DNA of 64,000 nt, taken from contig CAIUWA010000024.1 in the NCBI GenBank assembly GCA_903902745.1, forward strand, positions 43,583 to 107,582, in the 5' to 3' direction. Under the pieces are notes generated by a model that had not been told where the DNA came from, searched no databases, and saw only the letters and a list, made by a program, of their open reading frames with translations. Of this stretch, positions 41,056-51,004 are shown in pieces; the stretch's first letter is position 1, and each line of letters begins with the position of its first letter. A program made the translations under genes and the position numbers. The DNA comes from an uncultured Opitutia bacterium. Its GTDB lineage: Bacteria; Verrucomicrobiota; Verrucomicrobiia; Opitutales; Opitutaceae.

Positions 41056-42921
41056 TTACTTCTTTCGCCCCGCAAAATACTTCTTCACCTGCGCCAGCGA
41101 ACGCGTGTTCAGCACGTTTTCCGACGTGAGCCAGCCTTTGCGTGCGGCGTTGATGCCGGCGCGGACGTGGGCGAGTCCGCCGGTTTCGTGCGCGTCGGGA
41201 TTTATCGAGCAGAGCAGCCCGCGTTCCGCGGCCTTCCGCCAGTGGCGCCAGTCCATGTCCAGGCGCCAGGGGCTCGCGTTGAGCTCGATGATGACCCGGT
41301 TCGCGATCGCGGCGTCGATGACTTTCACCGCGTTCACGTGGTAGCTCTCGCGCCGGAGCAGCAGCCGACCGGTCAAATGCCCCAGCATGGTCGTATGCGG
41401 ATTCTCGAGGGCCCGGATGATGCGCGCCGTCATCTTGTCCTCGTCCTGCGCGAAGGCGTTGTGCACCGAGGCCACGACATAATCGAGTTTCGCGAGGACC
41501 GCGTCTTCATAGTCCAGCCGGCCATCCGTGAGGATGTCGCACTCCACCCCGGTGAAGACATGCGTCTTGAACCGCCGCGCGGCATTGAGCGCATGGATTT
41601 CGTCCACTTGCGCGAACAGCCTCTCCTCGCTCAGCCCGTTGGCCTGGAAGCTCGACTTGGAATGATCCGCGAAGCCGAGGTACTCCCAGCCCAGCGCCTC
41701 GGCGGCCCCGACCATCTCTGCCAAAGTGTTCCGTCCATCGGAAGCCGTGGTGTGGTTGTGAAACGCCCCGCGCAGATCCGCCAGCTCGATGAGCCGCGGC
41801 AACTCGCCCTGGTCCGCCGCCTCAATTTCTCCGAGACCTTCGCGCAATTCCGGCGGAATAAAGTGTAACCCGAGCGCCTTAAAAAGTTCCTTCTCCGTCC
41901 CTACCACTGACCCCTGTCGCCCATCTCCCTTTTTTTCCTTCTCCCCATCCTTTCCCGACTTGGAGGTTGGGGCTTGGTCCTTGGAACTTAGCGTCCTCTC
42001 TGCCACCACCGCTTTCACTGTCTTCCGGCCTCCGTCCTCCGTCGTCAATTCTCTGTCCGCCTCCGGCACCAGCCCCCATTCGCTCAGACTCAATCCTCGT
42101 GCCAGCGCCCGCTGGCGCATCTGCACATTATGGTCCTTCGAGCCGGTGAAATGGTGCAGCGCAAAGGCAAACTGCTCCTCCGGCACGATGCGCAGGTCCG
42201 CCTGCAGCCCGCTTTCAAACCGCACGCTGGCCTTCGTCTCACCCTTGGCGGTGACTTCCTTCACCTGCGGCAGGGTCGTGAACCACTCGACGACCGGCTC
42301 AATTTTTTTTGCCGCCACGATAAAATCCAAATCGCCCACCGTCTCGAGTCCGCGACGCAAGCTGCCCGCCGCCTCCGCGTGGATGACGCCCGGCAAGGCA
42401 CGAAGTCCGGCCACCATCGGTTCGGCAATCTCCCACGCCTCCCACCAGAGGTGACGCCGGCCATAAGCCTCGCGGTTTTTGATCCCGGCCAGGATTTTCT
42501 CCTGTGTCTTCTCGCCGAACCCCTCGAGCTCCGCCACGCTTCCGGCCTGGCACGCCTTGGTGAGGGCCGCGATGTCGGCGATGCTGAGCCGGTCGTGCAG
42601 CGCCTTGATCTTCTTCGGCCCCAGCCCGGGAATCTGCAGCATTTCCACCAGACCCGGTTCGATGGAAGTCTTCAGCTTCTCATAAAATTCCAGCCGACCG
42701 GTCGCGTGCAGCTCCGTGATTTTTTGCGCCAACGCCTCGCCGATGCCCTTGACCGTCTGAAGCTGTTCCTCCTTCACCAGCCGCACGAGTTCCGCTTCCT
42801 CGATCCCCTCCAGCGCTCGCGCCCCCGCCTGGTAGGCGCGCACCTTGAACGGGTTCTCCCCCTTGAGCTCCAGCAGCGTGCCGATCTCCTCCAGCACCCC
42901 GGCGATATCGTTCTTCGTCAC
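41056..42921 (-). CDS. polX: DNA polymerase/3'-5' exonuclease PolX
   Basis: A 621-residue family X polymerase with a PHP domain, acting in DNA repair gap filling. Residues 1-90 are helix-hairpin-helix ([20 protein letters not shown]), and the polymerase core is at about 90-285 ([32 protein letters not shown] with the catalytic Asp pair, [17 protein letters not shown]). The PHP nuclease domain is at about 370-600 ([46 protein letters not shown]). The linker between them (about 287-345) is low complexity and encoded by repeat-like DNA, see separate entry. The start is GTG 42921 ([14 protein letters not shown]). Confidence 0.93.
   Translation of the reverse strand: MTKNDIAGVLEEIGTLLELKGENPFKVRAYQAGARALEGIEEAELVRLVKEEQLQTVKGIGEALAQKITELHATGRLEFYEKLKTSIEPGLVEMLQIPGLGPKKIKALHDRLSIADIAALTKACQAGSVAELEGFGEKTQEKILAGIKNREAYGRRHLWWEAWEIAEPMVAGLRALPGVIHAEAAGSLRRGLETVGDLDFIVAAKKIEPVVEWFTTLPQVKEVTAKGETKASVRFESGLQADLRIVPEEQFAFALHHFTGSKDHNVQMRQRALARGLSLSEWGLVPEADRELTTEDGGRKTVKAVVAERTLSSKDQAPTSKSGKDGEKEKKGDGRQGSVVGTEKELFKALGLHFIPPELREGLGEIEAADQGELPRLIELADLRGAFHNHTTASDGRNTLAEMVGAAEALGWEYLGFADHSKSSFQANGLSEERLFAQVDEIHALNAARRFKTHVFTGVECDILTDGRLDYEDAVLAKLDYVVASVHNAFAQDEDKMTARIIRALENPHTTMLGHLTGRLLLRRESYHVNAVKVIDAAIANRVIIELNASPWRLDMDWRHWRKAAERGLLCSINPDAHETGGLAHVRAGINAARKGWLTSENVLNTRSLAQVKKYFAGRKK
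41885..42060. repeat. Repeat-like segment in frame inside polX
   Basis: On the plus strand this stretch holds GACTTGGAGGTTGGGGCTTG, CTTGGTCCTTGGAACTT and, at 42017-42060, CTTCCGGCCTCCGTCCTCC followed by GTCGTCAATTCTCTGTCC. The last words nearly equal 31219-31250 inside pdhC (shared TCCTCCGTCGTCA and GGCCTCCGTC). It is translated as a Lys/Gly/Ser/Asp-rich linker between the PolX polymerase and PHP domains. Confidence 0.6.
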
Positions 42922-42970
42922 ACTCCGAGGTAAAACCACGAAGGACCGAAAAACCACCGGAAAAGAGTTT

Positions 42971-43052
42971 GATCGCGAAAACGCGGAAGCGCGGAAACCG
43001 ACCCTGTCTGGCCGCTTCTTTCGTGCTTCCGTCCCTCCGCGCTTCCGCGTTA
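42971..43052. repeat. Intergenic inverted repeat, CGCGGAA-type
   Basis: The left arm GATCGCGAAAACGCGGAAGC (42971-42990) continues to 42999, and the right arm (43019-43052) ends CCGCGCTTCCGCGTTA. It sits between the divergent polX and thioesterase genes, where their promoters should also lie. A CCACGAAGG word at 42937-42945 flanks it. Confidence 0.7.
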
Positions 43053-43071
43053 CGCCTGGTCGCCCGTCACA

Positions 43072-43104
43072 ATTGAGCGTTGAGTGTTGGACGTTGAATG
43101 TTGG
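43072..43104. repeat. Single arm of a GTTGAATGTTGG-type repeat
   Basis: Tandem near-copies of a GTTGARYGTTGG-like unit (words ATTGAGCGTTGAGTGTTGG then ACGTTGAATGTTGG). A similar sequence in opposite orientation is at 50931-50970. It lies in the leader just upstream of the thioesterase start. Confidence 0.5.
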
Positions 43105-43124
43105 ATGTTTCCCACCCGAAGCCC

Positions 43125-43547
43125 ATGCCCTTCTCCTATCTCCGCACCGTCCATTTCGCCGACACCGATGCCGCGGGCGTGGTGTTTTTCGCGAACTACC
43201 TGGCGATCTGCCATGAGGCCTACGAGGAATCGCTCGCCGACTCCGGCATCAACCTGAAGACCTTCTTTGCCGAGACCGCCACCATCGTGCCGGTCACCAA
43301 GTGCGAGGCGGAGTACCTCCGGCCCCTCTCCTGCGGGGACAAGCTGCGCGTGACCGTCACGCCCAAAACCCTCTCCAATCACTCCTACGAGCTCCGCTAC
43401 GAAATCACGCGCCTCGGCGCGCTGCCGAAAGTCGCCGCCCGCGTGCGTACCGAGCACGTCTGCATTTCCACCACGAATCGCGAGCGCACTCCCCTGCCCG
43501 AGACGCTCGCCGGCTGGGTCGGCGGACCTTCCGGCCGGCAATTGTAA
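43125..43547 (+). CDS. Acyl-CoA thioesterase, hotdog fold (MenI/4-hydroxybenzoyl-CoA type)
   Basis: A 140-residue hotdog thioesterase. The 4HBT signature [20 protein letters not shown] carries the catalytic Asp region, and [20 protein letters not shown] forms the central strands. The ATG at 43125 is chosen because similarity begins at [11 protein letters not shown]. Its position converging on menE and menC, 18 bp away, makes 1,4-dihydroxy-2-naphthoyl-CoA thioesterase of menaquinone synthesis the likeliest role, but YbgC-type enzymes look alike. Confidence 0.82.
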   Translation: MPFSYLRTVHFADTDAAGVVFFANYLAICHEAYEESLADSGINLKTFFAETATIVPVTKCEAEYLRPLSCGDKLRVTVTPKTLSNHSYELRYEITRLGALPKVAARVRTEHVCISTTNRERTPLPETLAGWVGGPSGRQL

Positions 43548-43565
43548 GCGCCGGCTGACAGGTTC

Positions 43566-44786
43566 CTATAAGTCTGCAATTAGGCGGAGTAGCTCCGCCC
43601 GGTTCACCTTCCCCTGCGCGTTCCTCGGCCACGCGGCGACCGCCAGGATTCGTTTCGGCCGCATATGCGCGGCCAGGCGGACGGCCAGCAGCCGCTCAAT
43701 TTTTGCCTGATCTGGCGGACGCATGTCCGCGGGATGGCACGCGACCACCGCCCGCCCCCACTCCGGGTCGGGCACGCCGATCACCACCACGTCCGAAAAT
43801 TCTCCCGTCGCCCGCAGCGCCGCCTCGACCTCGGATGGTGAAACTTTCTTTCCGCCCGTGATAATCACGGCGTCGCGCCGCCCGAAAATGTGAAGCTGCC
43901 CATGCTCGTCCAGTTGCCCGAGATCTTCCGTCTCGAACGAGCGTGCCTCGCGCCATTCGGGCCAGTACCCGCGGAAGACTGCGTCGCCCGTAATTTTCAC
44001 CACGCCGTCCGCCGTGATCTCGAGGCGGGCATGAGGCAGCACCGTGCCGCAACTCCGCTTTCCAGCCAGAAAATCAGCCGGCCGCTGGGCCGCCACCATC
44101 GCAGCCGTTTCAGTCAGTCCATAGCTCAACACCAGTGGCAGTTCCGCCTGCGCGGCAGCGTCGGCCAGCTCCGGCCACACCGGGCCGCCACCGATAAAGA
44201 TCGCACGAAACTGGCGCAGCCAGACCACCATGTCCGGCAGCGCCAGGAGCCGCTGCAGCTGCGTCGGTACCAACGACAGAAACCAATCGCCTTCCACGGG
44301 AAGCATAGGCGGCTGGCCGGCTTCCAGTCTTTTCCAGTCCCACGGACGGTATTGACCGCCAGTCAGCACGCACCGCATCCAGGCCATCAATCCGCTGACA
44401 TGATGCAGGGGCAGCACCCCGACGGCATTCACGCGCTGCACGCCGAAATGCTGGCTGAAACCGTGCACCGCGGACGAAATCGTCTCCTCGTCATGCCGCG
44501 CAAACTTGATGACTCCACCCGACCCGCCACTGGGAATCATCAGCCAGCCCCGCCCCGCAGCGGACGCGGAGGTCGCCGGTCTCGCGAGCAGCGTGGCCAG
44601 TTGTTCCCGTTCGCCAAGGCTCCAGGCCTGATCTGCCAGAAATATCGGGCCGCCCTCCGCCACCGCCGTGGCAAAGGCCGACATGAAAGCACCCGGATCC
44701 GCCTCCTCGATCACGGCCGGCCGGGAGCTCGGTTCACCCACGTGCGGGGTCACACCCAGCAAACGCGCTAACTCAAAGCGTTCCAT
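43566..44786 (-). CDS. menE: o-Succinylbenzoate-CoA ligase
   Basis: A 406-residue adenylate-forming enzyme, shorter than general acyl-CoA synthetases as MenE usually is. It activates o-succinylbenzoate in menaquinone synthesis. The phosphate loop is WLMIPSGGSGGVIKFARH, a Gly-rich variant of the SGTTGxPK motif. Further blocks are VLPLHHVSGLMAWMRC, LVLSYGLTETAAMV, ITGDAVFRGYWPEW and FGRRDAVIITGGKKVSPSEVEAAL, with the conserved Gly-Lys hinge. The final catalytic Lys is probably in WPRNAQGKVNRAEL. It overlaps the 3' end of menC by 19 bp, so the two genes are co-transcribed. Confidence 0.9.
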   Translation of the reverse strand: MERFELARLLGVTPHVGEPSSRPAVIEEADPGAFMSAFATAVAEGGPIFLADQAWSLGEREQLATLLARPATSASAAGRGWLMIPSGGSGGVIKFARHDEETISSAVHGFSQHFGVQRVNAVGVLPLHHVSGLMAWMRCVLTGGQYRPWDWKRLEAGQPPMLPVEGDWFLSLVPTQLQRLLALPDMVVWLRQFRAIFIGGGPVWPELADAAAQAELPLVLSYGLTETAAMVAAQRPADFLAGKRSCGTVLPHARLEITADGVVKITGDAVFRGYWPEWREARSFETEDLGQLDEHGQLHIFGRRDAVIITGGKKVSPSEVEAALRATGEFSDVVVIGVPDPEWGRAVVACHPADMRPPDQAKIERLLAVRLAAHMRPKRILAVAAWPRNAQGKVNRAELLRLIADL

Positions 44787-45847
44787 ATGGCCTCCGGATT
44801 GATGCGCTCCATGTCTTCCCAGCGCACGAATGGAGCCGCTGCCGGTCCGTCCATGCGGCCATCAACAAACAGCGGCCACACGCCAAATCCCAACGCCCGG
44901 GATGTACCGGTAGAATCGACCGGCCACGCAAATGCCGTCCGCAAAGCCGCCTTCGCTCCAACTGCCGTTTCCAGCGCCGAGGAAAAAACCACCATAGCCT
45001 TGGCTGCCGCCAGCCTTTTCATCGTGCCATCGATGTCACCAAGCAGCAGCGGCTTCACGACGTACACTCCCGGCCAGCCCGCGCCGATCCAGCGTTCAAT
45101 ATCGCCGTCGTTCACCAGCGACTCATCCAGCGCCACCGGCGTCGGATAATCCCCCGCCAGCCCGAGCAGAATATCCTCCACCCTAGCGCAAAGGGCCGCG
45201 CCCTGCGAAGCCTGAGCGAAGCAGGGCTGCTCGACATGCTCAACCGGCCTTTCCGCACAGCGCTCCAGCCAGCGCTCCGCCCGCCGCCGGTCCCAGGCAC
45301 CATTGGCGTCAAGCCGCAGCTTCGCGCCATTCGGCAGCGCCGCGCAAAGGTCGTCCAGCAGGGCGAGTTCATCGTCCACGTCCTCCACCCCCACCTTCCA
45401 TTTGAAAATCCGAAAGCCAGCTTCCGCCAGAGGCTCCACTCGCGTGAGCGCCGCTCGCCCTGCCGGCAAGAGGGCCGCCACCGGGAGGTAAGCCGCCGGC
45501 GTTGCAGGCCACCTCGCTGAGGTGGCAGCCAGGTCAGCGTCCTGGCCTGCCGCAGCAATTGGCCTCGCCGCCGCGAGCGCATTTTTCAGGCAGCCGAGAT
45601 TCGCCGGTACCGTCGCGAGTCGTGACTCATCCACGCGGCCGCCCATTCCTTCGAGTGCCGCTGCGTCCTCCTCCGCGGTCTCGGTCCCGAAACCCGGGAT
45701 TGGAGCTGCTTCCCCGTAGCCAACCGCCCCCGCCTCAGTCTCCAGCCGCACGATCAATCCCTCGCGCACCGACCAGACCCCATGCGCCGTGCGCAACGCC
45801 CCGCGGAACGGCAGACGGTAACGGCGAAAGGCCAGCTGGTAATGCAC
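44768..45847 (-). CDS. menC: o-Succinylbenzoate synthase
   Basis: A 359-residue enolase-superfamily enzyme that dehydrates SHCHC to o-succinylbenzoate. The catalytic Lys pair is in [16 protein letters not shown], metal ligands are in [13 protein letters not shown] and VEHVEQPCF, and the second base Lys is in [12 protein letters not shown]. The start is GTG 45847 ([18 protein letters not shown]), which aligns with the usual N-terminus; the longer upstream frame enters the guaB promoter side and is not family-like. Residues of about 99-114 ([15 protein letters not shown]) are an extra segment encoded by a palindromic element. It is divergent from guaB. Confidence 0.9.
   Translation of the reverse strand: MHYQLAFRRYRLPFRGALRTAHGVWSVREGLIVRLETEAGAVGYGEAAPIPGFGTETAEEDAAALEGMGGRVDESRLATVPANLGCLKNALAAARPIAAAGQDADLAATSARWPATPAAYLPVAALLPAGRAALTRVEPLAEAGFRIFKWKVGVEDVDDELALLDDLCAALPNGAKLRLDANGAWDRRRAERWLERCAERPVEHVEQPCFAQASQGAALCARVEDILLGLAGDYPTPVALDESLVNDGDIERWIGAGWPGVYVVKPLLLGDIDGTMKRLAAAKAMVVFSSALETAVGAKAALRTAFAWPVDSTGTSRALGFGVWPLFVDGRMDGPAAAPFVRWEDMERINPEAIWNALS
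45504..45550. repeat. Double-hairpin palindromic element inside menC
   Basis: Outer arms GCAGGCC (45504-45510) and GGCCTGC (45544-45550) enclose two hairpins, GCCACCTC-GCT-GAGGTGGC (45508-45526) and GCCAGG-TCAGCGT-CCTGGC (45528-45546). All stems are perfect. The layout equals the intergenic double-hairpin elements at 32195 and 56990, but here it is in frame within a coding gene. Confidence 0.75.
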
Positions 45848-45986
45848 CCGGCCAGAAATAGACGGCCCCTGCCCCTGCGCAACCCAACCGTTGGCGGTAG
45901 GGGCGTTCGATGCCACGAATTCCCAGCCCGACCGCACTTTCCATTTGCCCTTTGTCCGCTGCCTCATACTCGGTTGTTTGCAACCC

Positions 45987-47564
45987 ATGCCAAAGGTTGC
46001 CTTGAAAAAATCCGCCAGCGCGTTCGACACGGCGAGTTATCTGCCGGCCGACGCGTTCTTCCCCGCCAATCTGCCCACGGCCCTCACGTTCGACGACGTG
46101 TCCCTGGCCACCCTCTACTCGGACATCCTGCCCAAGGACGCCGATACCTCGACCGCGATCAGCGACACGCTGCGCCTGCAGATTCCCATCATCTCCTCGG
46201 ATATGGACACCGTGACCGAGTCGCGCATGGCCATCGCCATGGCGCTGAACGGCGGCCTCGGTCTCATCCATTATAATATGGCGCCCAAGGACCAGGTGAA
46301 GGAGGTCGCCCGCGTGAAGCGTCACATCCACGGCCTCATCCAGGACCCCATCACCGTGACGCCCGACCAGCTGATCGGCGATGTCCTGGCCATGATCGAG
46401 GACCGCAAGTTCACCTTCAGCACGTTCCCCGTCGCCGATACCAAGGGCGCGCTCGTGGGCCTGCTCTCCGGCAACGTGGTCAAGGAGCGCTACCGGACGA
46501 AAAAAGTCTCCGCGGTCATGACGCCGCGCGCCCAGCTCATCACGGTAAAGCAGAGCGCCGTTGCGAAGGATCCAATCCGGGCTGCCGATGAATTCTTCAC
46601 CCGTCACATCGGCATCAATAAGATGCTGGTGGTCGATGACGACGGCCGGCTCCACGGGCTCGTCACCAGCTCGGACGTGGAAAAAATCACGAGCGAGGCC
46701 AAGTCCCGCCGCAAACCCGCCCGCGATGCCCAGTTCAGCCTTGTCGTCGGTGCCGCCCTCGCCCCCGTGCGCAAGCCCGATGGCAAACTCGACCGCGAAA
46801 GCATTCTCACGCACGTCGGCCATCTGGTCGAGGAACACATCGATGCCATCGCCGTCTCCACCGCTCACGGCCACACCGCCGGCGTCGGTGACATCGTGAA
46901 GCTCGTGCGCGCTGCCTTCCCCCATCTCACCATTATCGCCGGTAACGTCACGAGTGCCGCCGGCGTTGAGTTTCTCGCCGATTGTGGCGCCAGCGCCGTC
47001 AAGGTCGGCCAGGGTCCCGGCTCGATCTGCACCACGCGCGTGGTCGCCGGCGTCGGCATCCCGCAGCTCACCGCGCTCTACGTCGCCAGCAAGGGCGCCG
47101 CGGCCCGGGGCGTGCGTCTCATCGCCGACGGCGGCATCACGAAGTCCGGCGACATCGTCAAGGCGCTCACGCTCGCCGACGCCGTCATCTGCGGCGGCCT
47201 GCTCGCGGGCTGCCGCGAGGCGCCGGGCGAGATCATCGAAATCAGCGGCAAGGTCTACAAACAGTACCGCGGCATGGGCAGCCTCGCCGCCATGAAGGCC
47301 GGCAGCGCCGCGCGCTACGGCCAGGACAAGACCGACACCACCCGCAAGCTCACCGCCGAGGGCATCGAGGCCCTGAAGGAAGTCGCCGGCTATGCCGACG
47401 ACGTGCTCGCCGGCCTCGTCGGCGGCGTCCAAAGCGGCATGGGCTACCTCGGGGCCCGCACCCTCTCCGAATTGCGGACCAAAGCCCGCTTCATCCGCGT
47501 CAGCCCCGCCGGCCAGAAGGAAGCCGAGCCGCACGACGTGATCGAGGTGTCGCGGAAAAACTAG
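45987..47564 (+). CDS. guaB: Inosine-5'-monophosphate dehydrogenase
   Basis: A 525-residue enzyme oxidising IMP to XMP for GMP synthesis. N-terminal [17 protein letters not shown] and [20 protein letters not shown] start the barrel. Two CBS domains are inserted at about residues 125-240 ([36 protein letters not shown]). The catalytic loop is [15 protein letters not shown] with Cys348, the mobile flap has the Arg-Tyr pair in SAARYGQ, and [10 protein letters not shown] binds phosphate. The start is the ATG at 45987, preceded by GCAACCC with no Shine-Dalgarno motif. The stop codon lies inside a perfect hairpin. It is followed by purA, the other branch from IMP. Confidence 0.94.
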   Translation: MPKVALKKSASAFDTASYLPADAFFPANLPTALTFDDVSLATLYSDILPKDADTSTAISDTLRLQIPIISSDMDTVTESRMAIAMALNGGLGLIHYNMAPKDQVKEVARVKRHIHGLIQDPITVTPDQLIGDVLAMIEDRKFTFSTFPVADTKGALVGLLSGNVVKERYRTKKVSAVMTPRAQLITVKQSAVAKDPIRAADEFFTRHIGINKMLVVDDDGRLHGLVTSSDVEKITSEAKSRRKPARDAQFSLVVGAALAPVRKPDGKLDRESILTHVGHLVEEHIDAIAVSTAHGHTAGVGDIVKLVRAAFPHLTIIAGNVTSAAGVEFLADCGASAVKVGQGPGSICTTRVVAGVGIPQLTALYVASKGAAARGVRLIADGGITKSGDIVKALTLADAVICGGLLAGCREAPGEIIEISGKVYKQYRGMGSLAAMKAGSAARYGQDKTDTTRKLTAEGIEALKEVAGYADDVLAGLVGGVQSGMGYLGARTLSELRTKARFIRVSPAGQKEAEPHDVIEVSRKN

Positions 47565-47581
47565 GCGCGGCGCCTAGTTTT
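47557..47581 (+). terminator. Perfect hairpin spanning the guaB stop codon
   Basis: AAAACTAGGCGC (47557-47568) and GCGCCTAGTTTT (47570-47581) are a perfect 12-bp inverted repeat with one base between. The TAG stop of guaB is inside the left arm. The closing TTTT suits an intrinsic terminator, and symmetry would allow it to work in both directions. Confidence 0.5.
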
Positions 47582-47612
47582 CGGGGGACAGGGGACCGAG
47601 CACGGATTTTTA

Positions 47613-47715
47613 GCACAGAGGCCACAGAGCACTCTGAGTGGAAATAATGCTGCAGTCGGACCACGCACGGAATGCACCCATACCCTACCTCCGTGATCTC
47701 TGCGCCCTCTGTGTT
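47613..47715. repeat. Intergenic inverted repeat, CACAGAGG-type
   Basis: The left arm GCACAGAGGCCACAGAGC (47613-47630) pairs with the right arm CTCTGCGCCCTCTGTGTT (47698-47715). It occupies the 265-bp gap between guaB and purA, which otherwise holds only the guaB hairpin and a short AT-rich leader before purA. No gene is seen in the gap. Confidence 0.75.
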
Positions 47716-47829
47716 CAAAGTCCGTCTTCTGACTACTGTTTTTTCTAGTTGCCCTCACTCCATCGGTCGCATTTTCAATTCACGGCAACAGGGGTCCTTG
47801 ATTCCGGTTGCAGAGTTTTCCCCGCAACC

Positions 47830-49383
47830 ATGTCTCTCTTCCCTTTCAGCAGCCGGCTCATCGCTGATGTCGGCATCTCACTTGGCGACGAAGGCAAAGG
47901 CCGCCTGATCCCGGAAATTGCCAACGAGCTCCGCGGCACTCCGGCGTCTGTTTCCGTCGTGCTCAAAGTCAACGGCGGCGCCAACTCCGGGCACACCGCC
48001 GGCGGCATCAAGCTGAACCTGCTCCCGGCCGGGGTCGTCGTGCAGGACGCCCCTCACCTTTGCATCGGCAGCGGGGTCGTCGCCGACCCGCGCAAGATCT
48101 GGTGGGAAACCCGCCCGCTCGAGAAAAAGGGCCATGCCATCCTTTCGCGCCTGCTCATCGATGAGCGCACACTCGTCTCGGACGTCATCCACCGCCTCCT
48201 CGACCTCGCCTGGGAGGACTACCGGACGAATGTCCTTGCCGAGGAGCCGCGCGGCTCGACCGGCCGCGGCATCACGCCCGCCTACCTCGATGAGGTCGGC
48301 CAGTGGCAGATCACCTTCGCCGACTTCCACGCCGGACCGAATTACTTTGCCCGCAAGCTCGCCCAGCGGGCCGACCGCGCGCTGCGCGTCATCCAGCATG
48401 TCTGCCGCGTCTCGCCGGAAACCTTCGCTGGCTTTTTCGAAAAGCTCACCGCCTCCGAGCTGCGCGCCAATGCCGAGGGTCTAGAGATGGGCGTGTTTAC
48501 CCCGGATGAGTTTGATTTCACCCAATTCCGAGGAAAAACGTCGTTCACCCTCAATCTCGAGCGTCTCACCGCCGTCTACTGGCAGGCCGGCACCGCCCTC
48601 TCGAAAAACATCGGCGAGGTGCGCGAGCTGATCCTGCGCGAGCACGCCGCCGGTCACACCATCATCGGCGAGTTCGGCCAGGCCTACTGGCTCGACAAGC
48701 GCCACGGCTACTCGCCCAACGTCACCGCATCGCACACCTTCACGCCGGAATTTTTCGAGAGCGCCGGCATCCCGGTGCAGCGCATCCACACCTTCGGCGT
48801 GGCCAAGGCCTACGACACCAAGGTCGGCACGCACACATTTCTCACGCAGATGGACGACGCCCACCCGCTCGCCCAAAAGCTCAAGCAGATCGAGTTCGGC
48901 ACGAGCACCGGCCGCCAGCGCATGGTCGGTTGGTTCGACGCCGTCGAAAAGGGCGATGTCCTCCGCTACGGCGGCTACCAGGACCTGATGATCAACAAGG
49001 CCGACGCCCTCACCCACGGCGGCAACTGGCACGGCGACCTGCTCATCTGCACCGCCTACGAGGACACCGCGGGCAAGCGGTACCAGCACGTGCCGCGCAA
49101 CGAGGCCGTGCGCAAGGCCCTGCGCCCGGTCTATGCCAAATATCCCGGGTGGACCGAGGACATCTCTCAGGTCCGCCGCTTCGCTGACCTGCCTCCCAAC
49201 GCCCGCCGTTACGTCGCCGCCATGATGAAGAGCATCCTCGATGTCGCCTATGCCGGCGAGAAATGGCCCGCCGCGCTACCCAATCTCCGCTACCTCGGCG
49301 TCGGCCCCAATCCCTCGCAGATTATCAAGGATGTGCCGGCAGCCGCCGAGCTGGTGAAGCTCGGCGGGGTAATTGGGAGTTAG
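47830..49383 (+). CDS. purA: Adenylosuccinate synthetase, divergent long form
   Basis: A 517-residue protein, clearly longer than the usual 430 residues. It would join IMP and aspartate with GTP for AMP synthesis. Family blocks are [11 protein letters not shown] (GTP loop with the catalytic Asp; the usual WGDEGKG has Leu for Trp), [12 protein letters not shown] with the catalytic His, [31 protein letters not shown] and [17 protein letters not shown]. The segment after the TGR motif differs from the usual GLTKLDVL. The active-site residues are present, so it is probably functional. The start is the ATG at 47830. The last codons (VIGS, stop) lie within a repeat arm. Confidence 0.88.
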   Translation: MSLFPFSSRLIADVGISLGDEGKGRLIPEIANELRGTPASVSVVLKVNGGANSGHTAGGIKLNLLPAGVVVQDAPHLCIGSGVVADPRKIWWETRPLEKKGHAILSRLLIDERTLVSDVIHRLLDLAWEDYRTNVLAEEPRGSTGRGITPAYLDEVGQWQITFADFHAGPNYFARKLAQRADRALRVIQHVCRVSPETFAGFFEKLTASELRANAEGLEMGVFTPDEFDFTQFRGKTSFTLNLERLTAVYWQAGTALSKNIGEVRELILREHAAGHTIIGEFGQAYWLDKRHGYSPNVTASHTFTPEFFESAGIPVQRIHTFGVAKAYDTKVGTHTFLTQMDDAHPLAQKLKQIEFGTSTGRQRMVGWFDAVEKGDVLRYGGYQDLMINKADALTHGGNWHGDLLICTAYEDTAGKRYQHVPRNEAVRKALRPVYAKYPGWTEDISQVRRFADLPPNARRYVAAMMKSILDVAYAGEKWPAALPNLRYLGVGPNPSQIIKDVPAAAELVKLGGVIGS

Positions 49384-49600
49384 GAATTGGGAATTTGGAT
49401 TTAGGAATTTGGAATTGGAAATTGGTAAGACCGTCAAGCTGGGGAGATCCTGGCGAAGTCCGGTTTGCAAATTCACCGCTGGAGTCAGCCCTGCAGAAAC
49501 CCGGCTGTGCACACCAGGATCAAATTCGCGGAACGAGCGTGAATTTTCCCCAGCGCTCAGAATTCCGAACCCAATTCCAAATTCCCAACTCCCAACTCCC
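49375..49600. repeat. Intergenic inverted repeat, GGGAATTTGG-type, reaching into purA
   Basis: Arms at 49375-49398 (words GGGAGTTAGGAATTGGG, then AATTTGG) and 49577-49600 match as reverse complements at 22 of 24 positions. The left arm supplies the final codons and stop of purA. About 180 bp without a gene separate the arms. A separate hairpin CGCGCCC-AGCC-GGGCGCG (49601-49618) abuts the folC stop. Confidence 0.7.
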
Positions 49601-49618
49601 CGCGCCCAGCCGGGCGCG

Positions 49619-50926
49619 CTAAAAATCCTGCAGCCGCCCCTCGCCCGCCCCGCGCTCGGGCGCGATGCGCTCCATCACCTCACCGATGAGATAGACCGAG
49701 CCGGTCACCACCACGGTGTCGCCTTCGCGGCCGGCCGTGCAGGATTGGGCCGAGGGAAAGATTTCCGGCACGGTGGAGTGCACCACGCGGCCAGAAAAGT
49801 TGGCGGGCAGCAGCGCCCCGAGCTCGTCGTGGCTGCAGGCTCGGGCCTGGTTCGGCACAACAAGATAGATCGCGCCGGCGTGGCGCGCGATGACGTCGAG
49901 GAGCGGCCGGGCCCGGGCTGCGCCCAGTACGCCGACAACCACGGCGGGTTTGGACCGGTCATCCCTGGCCAGGCGGCGCAGATTGGATTCGAGGACACCG
50001 GCCCCCTCCGGATTGTGCGAGGTGTCGAGGATCAGTTTTCGCCCGCCGACCGAGAGCCGCTGCCAGCGGCCGGGCCAGTCGATAGCTTGCAGGCCGCGGG
50101 TGATAACCTCATCCGTCAGCTTCCAACGCGCCGGCAACAGGCGCGCCACCAGCGTGGCGGTCGCGGCATTCCAGCGCTGATAGTCGCCCTCCAGGTTCGT
50201 CGCCGGATAGCGCGCCACATCGCGGCCAAACTCCCCAACGACCGAGATCACCCGGGAGCCGCGCTCGAGCGCAATCTGACGGATCACGCGCTCCGCTCCC
50301 GCGGGCAGGCGGCCGATGACCACCGGCCGGCCCGGCTTGATGATGCCAGCCTTTTCCGCGGCGATTTTTTCGACCGTATCGCCGAGGTACTCGCAATGGT
50401 CCAGCCCGATCGAGGTAATGACCGCGATCTCGGGTTGGACGACATTGGTCGCATCCAACCGTCCGCCCAGGCCCACCTCGATGACCGCAATGTCGCAGCC
50501 CCGGCGCTTGAACTGCAGGAACGCCATCGCGGTCATGAATTCAAAAAAACTGGGATGATCGTCCGGGCTGTATTTTGAAACCCGCTCTGCCACCGGGCGC
50601 AGCTCATTCGCATAGGCGATGATCTCGGCCTCGGTCAGGTGCTGCCGATCCACCTGGACGCGCTCCCCCAGGCGCACGAGATGCGGTGAAGTGTACAGCC
50701 CCGTGCGCCAGCCCGCCGCCCGCAGGATCGCCTCGATCATGGCCGCGGTGGAGCCCTTCCCATTCGTGCCGGCGACATGGATGACCGGCACCGCCTGCTC
50801 CGGATGGCCCAGCGCTCCGGCCCAGTCGTTCATGCGGTCGATGCCATACCTTACGCCACGGGCCTTGAGGGAAAAAAGGTAGTCCTGGATCGCGGCATAT
50901 TCGGCGGTGGTCCTGGACGGATTCAT
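49619..50926 (-). CDS. folC: Folylpolyglutamate synthase / dihydrofolate synthase
   Basis: A 435-residue Mur-ligase-family enzyme adding glutamate to folates. The ATP loop is VIHVAGTNGKGSTAAMIEAI, followed by RTGLYTSPHLVRLGERVQV, the metal/substrate block AVIEVGLGGRLDATNV, the carbamylated-Lys region EKAGIIKPGRPVVIG and, in the C-terminal domain, ILDTSHNPEGAGVLESNL. The frame opens at a TTG two codons earlier, but ATG 50926 is the natural start. It is the last gene of the minus-strand series after accD; the 124-bp-plus gap upstream (50927-51096) holds two repeats. Confidence 0.93.
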   Translation of the reverse strand: MNPSRTTAEYAAIQDYLFSLKARGVRYGIDRMNDWAGALGHPEQAVPVIHVAGTNGKGSTAAMIEAILRAAGWRTGLYTSPHLVRLGERVQVDRQHLTEAEIIAYANELRPVAERVSKYSPDDHPSFFEFMTAMAFLQFKRRGCDIAVIEVGLGGRLDATNVVQPEIAVITSIGLDHCEYLGDTVEKIAAEKAGIIKPGRPVVIGRLPAGAERVIRQIALERGSRVISVVGEFGRDVARYPATNLEGDYQRWNAATATLVARLLPARWKLTDEVITRGLQAIDWPGRWQRLSVGGRKLILDTSHNPEGAGVLESNLRRLARDDRSKPAVVVGVLGAARARPLLDVIARHAGAIYLVVPNQARACSHDELGALLPANFSGRVVHSTVPEIFPSAQSCTAGREGDTVVVTGSVYLIGEVMERIAPERGAGEGRLQDF

Positions 50927-50930
50927 AATC

Positions 50931-50970
50931 AAACGCTCAACGCCCTACCCAGAACGTTCAACTCTCAATC
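50931..50970. repeat. Single arm of a GTTGA-type repeat
   Basis: Words AAACGCTCAACGCCC and GAACGTTCAACTCTCAATC are, in reverse complement, close to 43072-43104. It lies directly upstream of folC. Confidence 0.4.
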
Positions 50971-51004
50971 GGCATTGAAAGCCCCCATCATGATTTCAAG
51001 CAGT

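Noticed and set aside
45987..47564. IMP dehydrogenase seemed to lack the catalytic arginine of the flap.
   Set aside because: The Arg-Tyr pair lies earlier, in SAARYGQ after the GSLAAM block, as in other IMPDH proteins, and the later Glu (AEGIE) is also present. The enzyme looks normal.
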